6,693 bases of DNA from JAENWH01 sp038248745 (GCA_038248745.1 JBBRXC010000090.1:1-6693); one strand, 5' to 3'; shown: positions 1-6,379, counted from the first letter of the stretch. The notes: generated from the letters alone by a model not told the origin. Numbers and translations are program-made.

Positions 1-561
1 ATTGCCAAAGCAGCTTTTGAGTTTGCAAAAGCCAATGGCAATCAAAATGTTTCAATTATAACTAAGGCAAACATCATGAAAAAGACCGATGGCAAATTCC
101 TAGAGTTATGTTATGAAGTTGCAAAAGAATACCCTGAAATCAAAACGGATGACTGGTTTGTAGATATTATGGCTGCGAATTTAATCAATCCTAATAGACA
201 AACACAATACAATGTCTTTGTTTTACCAAATCTTTATGGGGATATAATCACTGACGAAGCCGCTCAGATACAAGGTGGAGTTGGAACGGCCGGCAGTTCA
301 AATATTGGCGGCAGATATTCCATGTTTGAAGCAATTCATGGCAGCGCTCCAAGAATGCTTGCTGACGGACTTGCTCATTTCGCAAACCCTGCAAGTATGT
401 TGAGAGCCTCAGAAATGCTATTAAGACATATTGGTTTCACTAGCAAGGCAGATGCTTTAGCAAAAGCAATTGATATTACCGACAACAACCTTATTATGTC
501 CGGAAAAGAATCGCGTAATACGGCAAAGGAATATGCCAACTTTTTACTTTTAAATATTTAG
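1..561 (+). CDS. Isocitrate/isopropylmalate dehydrogenase family protein, C-terminal part (5' end outside window)
   Basis: This is the last 186 residues of a beta-decarboxylating dehydrogenase, the family that oxidises isocitrate, 3-isopropylmalate or related 2-hydroxy acids with NAD(P) and a divalent metal in the cytoplasm. The frame is open from base 1, so the ATG at 76 is internal. Visible family motifs, numbered in the fragment: ITKANIMK with the catalytic Lys22, the metal-site aspartates Asp55 (VDIMAANLI) and Asp81/Asp85 (NLYGDIITDEAA), and the cofactor loop IHGSAP at 112-117. The loop continues Arg-Met where NAD enzymes usually have Asp-Ile, and P-to-NP is about three residues longer than in E. 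coli Icd. Isocitrate is the more likely substrate, but tartrate, isopropylmalate or homoisocitrate cannot be excluded. The stop codon TAG overlaps the ribosome site of the GntR gene, so the two are probably cotranscribed. Confidence 0.93.
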   Translation: MAKAAFEFAKANGNQNVSIITKANIMKKTDGKFLELCYEVAKEYPEIKTDDWFVDIMAANLINPNRQTQYNVFVLPNLYGDIITDEAAQIQGGVGTAGSSNIGGRYSMFEAIHGSAPRMLADGLAHFANPASMLRASEMLLRHIGFTSKADALAKAIDITDNNLIMSGKESRNTAKEYANFLLLNI

Positions 562-569
562 GAGAAATT

Positions 570-1232
570 ATGGTACAAATGAAAGCAATCAGCACCCATG
601 GCCTACCACTGGCAGAAAATCTTTATGCCCAGATTCAAATGGACATTATTAAAGGAATATTGCCGGCGGGAAAAAAACTGACGGAGCAAAGTCTTTGTGA
701 ACAATATAAAGTTAGTCGGACGCCTGTAAGGGAAGCCTTAAGACAACTTGAAATTGAAGGTCTTGTTGAAAACATTCCCAACAGGGGTTCTTTCGTCGTC
801 GGGTTCACTGCTCAAGATATTAAAGACATGTACGAACTCAGAAAAACTTATGAGATTCAAGCAGTCAAATGGGCAATCGAAAGAATCAATGATGATGAAC
901 TGGATGAGCTCGGAGAAATTTTTGAATTCATGGAATTTTATACAAAAAAACACGATATCGATAAAATGCTCAATATCAACTCAAATTTTCATCAGTTGAT
1001 TTATACTTCTTCAAGAAACAAAATGCTTATGCAAGTACTTTCTTCCTATCAAATGTATATCAAATATAGCCGCGACGTGAATTCTTACAGGGAGGATTAT
1101 CTAGAGACAGTATTGGAGGAACATCGGGCTATCTATGATGCCTTCCTGCAAAAAAATGAAGCAGCGGCCACAAGCGCAATGATGGCACATATGGAGAAAT
1201 CTTTCTTAAGACACGCTGAGGATTTATTGTAG
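570..1232 (+). CDS. GntR family transcriptional regulator, FCD (FadR-like) subfamily
   Basis: This is a cytoplasmic DNA-binding regulator of 220 residues, the usual length for FCD-type GntR proteins. Residues about 14-80 form the winged helix-turn-helix; SRTPVREALRQLEIEGLV is the recognition-helix signature and NRGSFVV the wing. Residues about 82-218 are the all-helical FCD ligand domain. Its metal-site histidines are visible as His141 (SNFHQLI), His185 (EEHRAI) and His207 (MAHMEKS). The position four before His141, often Asp, is Asn137, a common variant. FCD regulators typically bind small carboxylic acids, which would fit control of the adjacent dehydrogenase, but the ligand is unknown. ATG 570 is preceded by GGAG at 561-564, which overlaps the upstream TAG, so translation may be coupled. 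ATG 579 is an alternative start with a poorer site. Confidence 0.95.
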   Translation: MVQMKAISTHGLPLAENLYAQIQMDIIKGILPAGKKLTEQSLCEQYKVSRTPVREALRQLEIEGLVENIPNRGSFVVGFTAQDIKDMYELRKTYEIQAVKWAIERINDDELDELGEIFEFMEFYTKKHDIDKMLNINSNFHQLIYTSSRNKMLMQVLSSYQMYIKYSRDVNSYREDYLETVLEEHRAIYDAFLQKNEAAATSAMMAHMEKSFLRHAEDLL

Positions 1233-1266
1233 GGGAAAATTTAAATGATAAGAAAGAACATTTTAT

Positions 1267-1272
1267 TATAAT
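1267..1272 (+). promoter_or_regulatory. Possible -10 element for the HD-domain gene
   Basis: A perfect TATAAT lies 31 bases before the TTG start, in the gap after the GntR stop codon. No good -35 hexamer sits 16-18 bases upstream; the nearest candidate, TTAAAT at 1241, is 20 bases away. It may give the HD gene its own transcript, or be a chance match in AT-rich DNA. Confidence 0.3.
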
Positions 1273-1289
1273 CAACGATAGCATAAATT

Positions 1290-1295
1290 AGGAGG
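1290..1295 (+). promoter_or_regulatory. Ribosome binding site deciding a TTG start
   Basis: A full AGGAGG lies 7 bases before TTG 1303. There is no ATG or GTG at a suitable distance in this frame, so the strong site is what supports TTG as initiator of the HD-domain protein. Confidence 0.8.
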
Positions 1296-1302
1296 TTTTG
1301 AA

Positions 1303-1974
1303 TTGGTAACATTTGAACAAATAAAAGAAAGTAATGAAATAACAACCTACATCAAAAAAGGGAATGATCTGTTAGGCATCATCGGTTACACAGAGCACGG
1401 TTTTGCTCATGCTGGCAAAGTTTCAGAAAAAGCAGAGAATATACTGTCACTTTTGGAATATCCAAGCAGAACTGTAGAACTTGGGAAAATAGCAGCTTAT
1501 ATGCATGATATCGGCAATTGTGTCAATCGAAATGATCACGCACAAAGCGGTGCAGTCATGGCTTTTCAAATATTGAATAAAATGGACTTCTCTGCGGAAG
1601 AAATTGCGGACATCGTTGGTGCAATAGGAAATCATGACGAAGGAACAGGCTCTCCTGTAAGCCCCATCTCTGCAGCTTTGATCCTTGCTGACAAATCAGA
1701 TGTTCGAAGAACAAGAGTTAGATTCAAAAGCAGAACCGCAGAAAAGATTTCAGCCGACATCCATGACCGTGTTAATTATGCGGTTGAACGCTCTGAAATT
1801 GTCATTCTTCCCGAACCAAAAAAAGCAGTTCTCTCCCTTCAGATTGACACCAGTATAAGTCCAGTCATGGAATATTTCGAAATATTTCTCAGTCGTATGG
1901 TCCTGTGCAGAAATGCCGCAGAATTTCTAGGCCTAACATTTGAACTGAATATTAATCACATCAAACTGCTATAA
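1303..1974 (+). CDS. HD-domain protein, probable metal-dependent phosphohydrolase
   Basis: This is a soluble 223-residue protein of the HD superfamily, whose members use bound metal ions to cleave phosphate esters of nucleotides or other small molecules. The metal ligands expected for the fold can be read in order: His36 (GFAHAGKV), the His68-Asp69 doublet (AYMHDIGN), His79 (NDHAQSG), His111 (GNHDEGTG) and Asp130 (LADKSDV). The HD domain spans about residues 30-140. The C-terminal 80 residues have no motif I recognise. No signal peptide, membrane segment, GGDEF or receiver domain is present, so this is a stand-alone domain. It lacks the full HD-GYP signature, and a cyclic-di-GMP role is not supported. 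Translation starts at TTG 1303. The gene is 70 bases after the GntR gene and may share its transcript; its substrate is unknown. Confidence 0.92.
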   Translation: MVTFEQIKESNEITTYIKKGNDLLGIIGYTEHGFAHAGKVSEKAENILSLLEYPSRTVELGKIAAYMHDIGNCVNRNDHAQSGAVMAFQILNKMDFSAEEIADIVGAIGNHDEGTGSPVSPISAALILADKSDVRRTRVRFKSRTAEKISADIHDRVNYAVERSEIVILPEPKKAVLSLQIDTSISPVMEYFEIFLSRMVLCRNAAEFLGLTFELNINHIKLL

Positions 1975-2004
1975 GCCCAATATGAGCTGCTTATAATGGG
2001 CTTA
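1972..2004. terminator. Hairpin between convergent genes, containing both stop codons
   Basis: TAAGCCCA at 1972-1979 is perfectly repeated in inverse as TGGGCTTA at 1997-2004. An A-A mismatch and five more pairs (one G-U on the rightward transcript) close a five-base loop at 1986-1990. The left arm starts with the TAA of the HD gene and the right arm ends with the complement of the TAA of the LUD gene. There is no T-run on either side, so it is not a classic intrinsic terminator. It may act as a weak bidirectional terminator or a 3'-end stabiliser. Confidence 0.6.
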
Positions 2005-2616
2005 GTATCCTAGTTCTTCATTTATGATATATATTATTGCTCTTGCCTTTGACATTTTTCTTTCCATGATCAGTGTAGCATTGCAGATTCTCTGTTTTGA
2101 ACTGCAATCATTACACTCTCCATATCTACATGGCGTATCTAAATTTAGCCTTTCAACATTTTTCTTACAAGCGATTGTCTTAATTCTGATCATTGCATCC
2201 GAATAGTCTTTGGCCAATTTATTCTTCCCGCAGATGTATATAACTCTATCGTGTCCAAACAGCATACTTGATAGTCTGTTTCCAGTCCCATCAATGTTGA
2301 TCAATTTTCCATCTTCTGTGATGGCGTTTGAACTGGTAAGATAAACGTCAGAGGTCATTGCCTTATTTAGCATTTCCTGTTTTATCAGGGGATCTGATTC
2401 GCCGCTCGTTGTGAAAACAGCGTAACCCCGTTGCTTAAGCTTTTCCCGTATTCCCATATCTGCTATTGTTGTGGATCCTCCAATGCCAACGCCTTCTTTT
2501 ATGTCGATTTCGCCGAAAATTTCTTCCAATGCCTCATTACTCGTTTCAAAATATTTCACTTCAAATCCATTTTTTACTAGCGCTGCCATTGTTCTTATAA
2601 TATTTTCGTCCATCAT
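2002..2616 (-). CDS. LUD domain (LutC/DUF162-like) protein with C-terminal cysteine cluster
   Basis: This is a 204-residue soluble protein of the LUD family, often annotated 'lactate utilization protein'. Family marks are GVGIGGSTTIADMGI at 42-56, SSNAITEDGKLINIDGTGNR at 95-114 and VIYICGKNKL at 125-134. In the LutABC lactate oxidase, LutC acts with two iron-sulfur proteins, but no LutA or LutB is encoded in this window, so a lactate role is not shown. The C-terminal third has cysteines 163, 168, 171 and 178 (C-x4-C-x2-C-x6-C), plus Cys150, a possible metal or Fe-S site. Two ATG codons open the frame: the first is 4 bases and the second (2613) 7 bases from GGGGG, so the second may be the true start. 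The etf operon terminator lies just upstream, so the gene probably has its own promoter, which I could not identify. Confidence 0.92.
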   Translation of the reverse strand: MMDENIIRTMAALVKNGFEVKYFETSNEALEEIFGEIDIKEGVGIGGSTTIADMGIREKLKQRGYAVFTTSGESDPLIKQEMLNKAMTSDVYLTSSNAITEDGKLINIDGTGNRLSSMLFGHDRVIYICGKNKLAKDYSDAMIRIKTIACKKNVERLNLDTPCRYGECNDCSSKQRICNATLIMERKMSKARAIIYIINEELGY

Positions 2617-2620
2617 TATA

Positions 2621-2625
2621 CCCCC
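2621..2625 (-). promoter_or_regulatory. Ribosome binding site of the LUD gene
   Basis: A GGGGG run on the leftward strand lies 4 bases before ATG 2616 and 7 bases before ATG 2613. The spacing favours the second ATG; the two choices differ by one methionine only. Confidence 0.5.
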
Positions 2626-2655
2626 AATTAAATTTATTTTTTTGTTCCGAATTAA

Positions 2656-2697
2656 ATAATAAAAAACAAGAAAGTTTCCTCTCTTGTTTTTTATTAT
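2656..2697 (-). terminator. Intrinsic terminator of the acyl-CoA dehydrogenase-etfBA operon
   Basis: A perfect 16-base inverted repeat (arms 2656-2671 and 2682-2697, loop of 10) begins about 30 bases after the etfA stop codon. Reading leftward, the stem core AACAAGA/TCTTGTT is followed by a T6 run. The repeat is symmetrical, so it could also stop rightward transcription. It separates the etf operon from the LUD gene. Confidence 0.85.
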
Positions 2698-2726
2698 AAC
2701 ATATTTAAAATCTTTTATTTACTGAT

Positions 2727-4010
2727 TTATTTTGTTGTTGCGTCATAAAGTTTTTCAGCATTCTCCCACTCTTCTATAATTTGAGGGATTACTTTATATA
2801 TGTCTCCAACAATGCCATAGTCCGCAACTTCAAATATTGGTGCATCTGGGTCCTTGTTGATTGCAACTATTATGTCAGAAGTCTGCATGCCAGCTAAATG
2901 CTGAATCGCTCCAGATATCCCACAGGCAAAATAGATATTCGGCTTTACTGTTGTACCCGTTTGTCCAACCTGATGAGAATGATCAATCCATCCAGCATCA
3001 ACTGCTGCTCTTGATGAGCCGACAACTCCGCCAACTTTATCTGCGAATTTCTTTATTAATTCAAATCCAGATCCATCACCTAGGCCTCTTCCACCCGAAC
3101 AGATGATTTTAGCATCAATCAATGACACCATTTCTTTTGTTGACTTAACAATTTCAACAATTGTTGTTCTAATGTCTACCTCGGCCAAATTCACTTTAAC
3201 CGTTGTTAATTCTCCCTTAGCACCTACCATTTGTTCTCTCTTCTGCATAACCCCTGGTCTTACAGTTGACATTTGTGGTCTGGTCTTTGGACAAATAATA
3301 GTGGCCATTAAGTTGCCACCGAAGGCAGGACGAGTCTGCTTTAACTGAGTACTTGTATCATTAGGGTCAAGTGTTGAGGTATCCAGCGTAGTATTCTTGT
3401 TTGCATAGTCGATGTAAGTTGCGACCTTCACGTCAAGTCTAGTACAATCCGCTGTTAATCCTGTTCCCAATCTAGCTGCTACTCTAGGAGCCAAGTCTCT
3501 TCCAATATGTGTTGCACCGAAAATAACAATTTCCGGCTTGTATGCCTTGCAGGCATCAGCCATTACTTTGGTATATCCGTCAGTCGTGTAATTCTTCAGG
3601 AGAGGATCTTGTAATACATATACGCTGTCAGCACCATATTCAAAACATTCCTGTGCTAGATTATCAATATTGTCTCCAACAAGAACCGCACATACTTTTG
3701 TACTGTCACTTATTTCTCTAGATAGTCTATACCCTTCTCCAATCAGTTCAAGGGCGACATTCATTAATTTTCCGCCTCTTTGTTCTGCAAAAACCCAAAT
3801 ATCCTTATATGCAGTTAAATCAACAGCCGCTGCTGCGCTTTCAATCTCTTCAATTGCATCGAATGGACATGCAGGTATACACTGTTTACAGGCTGTACAT
3901 TTCTCATTAATTACAGCAAGTTTACCAACCATATCAATTGCTTCGAATGGACATGCTTTAATACATAATTTACATCCTCTGCATTTATCATTAATTACTT
4001 TAATTGCCAT
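2727..4010 (-). CDS. etfA: Electron transfer flavoprotein alpha subunit with N-terminal 2x[4Fe-4S] ferredoxin domain
   Basis: This subunit carries FAD and passes electrons to the acyl-CoA dehydrogenase encoded two genes upstream. Residues 1-55 are a bacterial ferredoxin domain with two complete motifs: Cys10/13/16/20 and Cys38/41/44/48, each CxxCxxCxxxCP. From about residue 68 follows the normal EtfA fold: an N-terminal domain starting KDIWVFAEQRGG, then the FAD domain with CSGGRGLGDG (304-313), GSSRAAVDAGW (331-341), HQVGQTG (346-352) and the family signature PNIYFACGISGAIQHLAGM (357-375), ending APIFEVADYGIVGD. The length of 427 fits a standard EtfA of about 320-340 plus the extension. Such fusions are known in bifurcating Etf proteins, for example CarE of Acetobacterium woodii. 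The ATG has GGAGGAGGA 8 bases upstream and lies 19 bases after etfB. The two cluster motifs are encoded by an 84-base direct repeat. Confidence 0.97.
   Translation of the reverse strand: MAIKVINDKCRGCKLCIKACPFEAIDMVGKLAVINEKCTACKQCIPACPFDAIEEIESAAAAVDLTAYKDIWVFAEQRGGKLMNVALELIGEGYRLSREISDSTKVCAVLVGDNIDNLAQECFEYGADSVYVLQDPLLKNYTTDGYTKVMADACKAYKPEIVIFGATHIGRDLAPRVAARLGTGLTADCTRLDVKVATYIDYANKNTTLDTSTLDPNDTSTQLKQTRPAFGGNLMATIICPKTRPQMSTVRPGVMQKREQMVGAKGELTTVKVNLAEVDIRTTIVEIVKSTKEMVSLIDAKIICSGGRGLGDGSGFELIKKFADKVGGVVGSSRAAVDAGWIDHSHQVGQTGTTVKPNIYFACGISGAIQHLAGMQTSDIIVAINKDPDAPIFEVADYGIVGDIYKVIPQIIEEWENAEKLYDATTK
3851..3998 (-). repeat. 84-base tandem duplication encoding the two [4Fe-4S] motifs of EtfA
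   Basis: Blocks 3851-3872 and 3935-3956 are identical at 21 of 22 bases, and 3904-3914 and 3988-3998 are identical at 11 of 11. Both pairs are offset by exactly 84 bases, or 28 codons. Identity includes third codon positions around the ACPF and IN[D/E]KC segments, so the likeness is at the DNA level as well as the protein level. Confidence 0.75.
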
Positions 4011-4029
4011 TATATGTTCCTCCTCCTCA

Positions 4030-4833
4030 TTAGATTACATGTATACTCTTTAACTGGATTAGCAGCTTTTGAGCTGCTTCTCTTTCACCGTCTGCTTCAA
4101 TCATCATTCCCTTGCCTTTTCCTGCAGGTGTAAAGGAACGATAAACATTTGTTGGTGAGGCATCAAGCCCTACTTCTGTATCTACATTTACCTTTAATTC
4201 TTTTGCTCCCCAAGTGGGAATTTCCTTCTTACACGAGTCGAAAATGCCGGAAATGGACATATATCTTGGAACATTGAGTTCTTTAATGGTTGTAAGCATG
4301 CAAGGAGTCTGAATTTTTATGATTTCATATCCATCTTCAAGTGCCCTTTTTACTGTAATATCTTTTAAATTCTTATCTATTGCAAATTCTTCCACATAAG
4401 TAACCTGAGGAATATTCATTTTTTCTGCTATCTGAGGTCCAACTTGTGCGGTGTCCCCATCAATAGCCTGACGTCCTGCAAAGATGATATCGAAATCACC
4501 AATTTTTTCAATAGCTGCTGCAAGTGCATTTGATGTAGCCCAAGTATCAGAACCACCAAGTGCTCTGTCTGAGGCTAGTACTCCTGCGTCAGCGCCTTTT
4601 GCCATACATTCAATTAGCATATCTTTAGCCTGAGGAGGCCCCATTGTTACAACTGTAATATATGTATCAGGATAGATATCTTTTATTTTTAAAGCTTCTT
4701 CAAGCGCATTTGAGTCATCATGATTTAAAATACTTGGAACGCCTTCTCTTATCAATGTTTTTGTAATAGGATCAATTTTGATTTCGTTTGTATCAGGAAC
4801 TTGTTTTGCGCATACAATAATTTTCAATGCCAT
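4030..4833 (-). CDS. etfB: Electron transfer flavoprotein beta subunit, bifurcating type
   Basis: EtfB is the partner of EtfA in the soluble Etf heterodimer. In bifurcating Etfs it binds the second FAD that accepts a hydride from NADH and splits the two electrons. Visible motifs are IIVCAKQVPDT at 5-15, LNHDDSNALEEAL at 36-48, TMGPPQA at 63-69, SDRALGGSDTWATS at 88-101, GRQAIDGDTAQVGPQ at 120-134, and the family signature from VKRALEDGYE to ELNVPRYMS at 161-193. The DGDTAQVGP form of the loop is typical of NADH-linked, bifurcating EtfB; the mitochondrial type has an AMP-binding loop here. The length of 267 is normal. The start is supported by AAGGAGGA 7 bases upstream. The gene lies 21 bases after the acyl-CoA dehydrogenase and 19 before etfA, so all three are one transcript. 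Confidence 0.97.
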   Translation of the reverse strand: MALKIIVCAKQVPDTNEIKIDPITKTLIREGVPSILNHDDSNALEEALKIKDIYPDTYITVVTMGPPQAKDMLIECMAKGADAGVLASDRALGGSDTWATSNALAAAIEKIGDFDIIFAGRQAIDGDTAQVGPQIAEKMNIPQVTYVEEFAIDKNLKDITVKRALEDGYEIIKIQTPCMLTTIKELNVPRYMSISGIFDSCKKEIPTWGAKELKVNVDTEVGLDASPTNVYRSFTPAGKGKGMMIEADGEREAAQKLLIQLKSIHVI

Positions 4834-4854
4834 TTAATTTTCCTCCTTCTTCCT

Positions 4855-5997
4855 TTATTTACCAAATACTGATGCAGCGATTACTATTTTTTGAACTTCC
4901 GATGTTCCTTCATAGATTTCTGTAATCTTCGCGTCTCGCATCATTCTTTCAACCGGATAATCCTTTGTGTACCCGTAGCCACCATGTAATTGAACAGCCT
5001 TGGTTGTGACGTACATAGCGGTTTCTGCCGCATATAATTTTGCCATAGCAGAATAAGGGCCATAAGGTAAATGTTTTTCTTTCATATCCGCTGCCTTATA
5101 TATTAATAATCTTGAAGCTTCTATTCTCGTTCTCATTTCTGCAATATCAAACTGAAGTGCTTGCATTTGAGATAATTTTTTTCCAAATTGTTTTCTTGCT
5201 TTCATATATGTAACGGTTGCATCAAAGGCTCCCTGAGCTATTCCCAATGCCTGAGAAGCAATCCCAATACGTCCTCCATCAAGTGTTGACATGGCAATTT
5301 TAAAACCATCTCCAACATTACCCATTATTCTATCTTTAGGGATCTTGCAGTTAACCATAATCAATTCAGTAGTGGAGGAAGCACATATGCCCATTTTATC
5401 TTCAGTCTTCCCAATGGAGAATCCTTCATCTTCTTTTTCAATGATAAATGCACTAATTCCCTTTGTGCCTTTTGATTTATCCGTCATTGCCATTACTACA
5501 AATATATCTGCATATCCGCCATTTGTAATGAATACTTTTGCGCCGTTAATCAGCCAATGGTCACCCATATCAATTGCTTTTGTTTGCTGACCTGCAGCAT
5601 CCGTTCCTGCATTTGGTTCAGTTAAACCAAAAGCGCCAAGTTTTCTGCCTGAAAGTATATCTGGAAGATATTTCTGTTTTTGTTCTTCTGTTCCCCAATT
5701 GTAAATTGGCCATCCGCAAAGTGATGTATGCGCTGAACAGATGACTCCTGTTGAACCACATACCCTTGATAACTCTTCTACTGTAATCGCATAAGATATC
5801 TGATCTCCTCCGGCTCCTCCATATTCTTTAGGAAATGGAACGCCAAGAAGTCCGTATTTTGCCATTTTTTCTACTGTTTCAACTGGGAATCTATGTTCTG
5901 CGTCGATTTCTGCAGCAATTGGCTCAACTTCATTGATAGCAAATTCTCTTACCATTTTTCTAACAAACTCTTGTTCTTTCGTCAATTGAAAGTTCAT
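4855..5997 (-). CDS. Acyl-CoA dehydrogenase, short-chain (butyryl-CoA dehydrogenase-like)
   Basis: This FAD enzyme interconverts a short acyl-CoA and its 2,3-enoyl-CoA; next to a bifurcating Etf it probably works as an enoyl-CoA reductase. The 380 residues match the normal length. The N-terminal helical domain (1-120) is followed by the FAD/substrate signature GAFGLTEPNAGTDA at 121-134, the beta domain, and the C-terminal helical domain with RKQFGKKLSQMQALQFDIAE (268-287) and QLHGGYGYTKDYPVERMMRD (336-355). The catalytic base is Glu363 in IYEGTSEVQ. The helix-G position that holds the base in isovaleryl- and long-chain enzymes reads DGGRIG, so a straight short-chain type is favoured. Butyryl-/crotonyl-CoA and caffeoyl-CoA reductase (CarC) remain alternatives. 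No thiolase, crotonase or CoA transferase lies in the window to settle it. AAGGAGG is 7 bases before the ATG; it is the first gene of the operon. Confidence 0.96.
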   Translation of the reverse strand: MNFQLTKEQEFVRKMVREFAINEVEPIAAEIDAEHRFPVETVEKMAKYGLLGVPFPKEYGGAGGDQISYAITVEELSRVCGSTGVICSAHTSLCGWPIYNWGTEEQKQKYLPDILSGRKLGAFGLTEPNAGTDAAGQQTKAIDMGDHWLINGAKVFITNGGYADIFVVMAMTDKSKGTKGISAFIIEKEDEGFSIGKTEDKMGICASSTTELIMVNCKIPKDRIMGNVGDGFKIAMSTLDGGRIGIASQALGIAQGAFDATVTYMKARKQFGKKLSQMQALQFDIAEMRTRIEASRLLIYKAADMKEKHLPYGPYSAMAKLYAAETAMYVTTKAVQLHGGYGYTKDYPVERMMRDAKITEIYEGTSEVQKIVIAASVFGK

Positions 5998-6103
5998 TTA
6001 AATGCCTCCTTAATTATTTTTAATAACGGTCTCACTTTTCACTTATTTGATTCCGTTCATTTAAGAATTTATGACTGTTAAATAAATAACAACACATACA
6101 TTT

Positions 6104-6132
6104 AGTAAACTACATTTACTTACTATTTGCAA
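6104..6132 (-). promoter_or_regulatory. Putative promoter with overlapping palindrome upstream of the acyl-CoA dehydrogenase operon
   Basis: On the leftward strand TTGCAA (6127-6132) and TTTACT (6104-6109) are spaced by 17 bases, a weak sigma-A-like pair. The region from 6104 to 6120 is an inverted repeat, AGTAAA-N5-TTTACT, and TAGT-AA-ACTA at 6103-6112 is a second, shorter one, either of which could be an operator. If used, transcription would start about 100 bases before the ATG. Other AT-rich hexamers nearby could serve as well. Confidence 0.28.
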
Positions 6133-6187
6133 GTCTTTTTTGATATTTTTCCCTATATTTCGCGGTATTTTTCATATTCAGAATAGT

Positions 6188-6379
6188 CTAACTTCTATGG
6201 CTTGAATAAGCGCTGAATATTGTATCGTTGTACATTAAATACTTGTAATTTTCTGAATTAACTTTAAATTTAGACAAATTGCACAATTTATTTTTTCCCA
6301 GGTCAGTTGCCCTTGCATGTCCCAATTTATAATTGCAGGCCATCTCGTTTGCAAATAAAGGCTTCTTCCTTTTCGTCAC
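6188..6379 (-). CDS. Weak small ORF, hypothetical 63-residue protein
   Basis: A GTG-initiated frame of 63 codons, basic at its N-terminus (MTKRKKPLF) with two cysteines (15 and 33), and no motif or membrane segment that I recognise. A run of five G precedes it, but the last G of that run belongs to the GTG itself, so the Shine-Dalgarno spacing would be abnormally short. The first in-frame ATG, at codon 13, has no ribosome site. An overlapping frame is also open for more than 20 codons across the start. It may be a chance ORF, a relic, or part of the unexplained element described for this region. Confidence 0.2.
   Translation of the reverse strand: MTKRKKPLFANEMACNYKLGHARATDLGKNKLCNLSKFKVNSENYKYLMYNDTIFSAYSSHRS

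Noticed and set aside
748..999. 83-codon ORF in another frame of the GntR gene
   Set aside because: Overlaps a clear GntR/FCD reading frame and has no motif of its own.
3670..4053. 127-codon rightward ORF opposite the start of etfA
   Set aside because: It is a shadow of the ferredoxin domain; its repeated peptide segments simply mirror the duplicated cysteine motifs on the other strand, and it has no ribosome site.
2002..4833. Lactate dehydrogenase/Etf (LctBCD-type) locus, suggested by LUD next to ferredoxin-fused EtfA
   Set aside because: The flavin dehydrogenase is an acyl-CoA dehydrogenase, not a GlcD-type lactate dehydrogenase, and the LUD gene is separated by a strong terminator.
5291..5590. 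99-codon rightward ORF inside the acyl-CoA dehydrogenase gene
   Set aside because: It lies fully within a strongly conserved gene on the other strand and has no Shine-Dalgarno site or recognisable protein features.
4855..5997. Naming the dehydrogenase carC (caffeoyl-CoA reductase) or bcd outright
   Set aside because: Catalytic and signature motifs are shared by both and no pathway genes are in the window, so a specific symbol is not justified.
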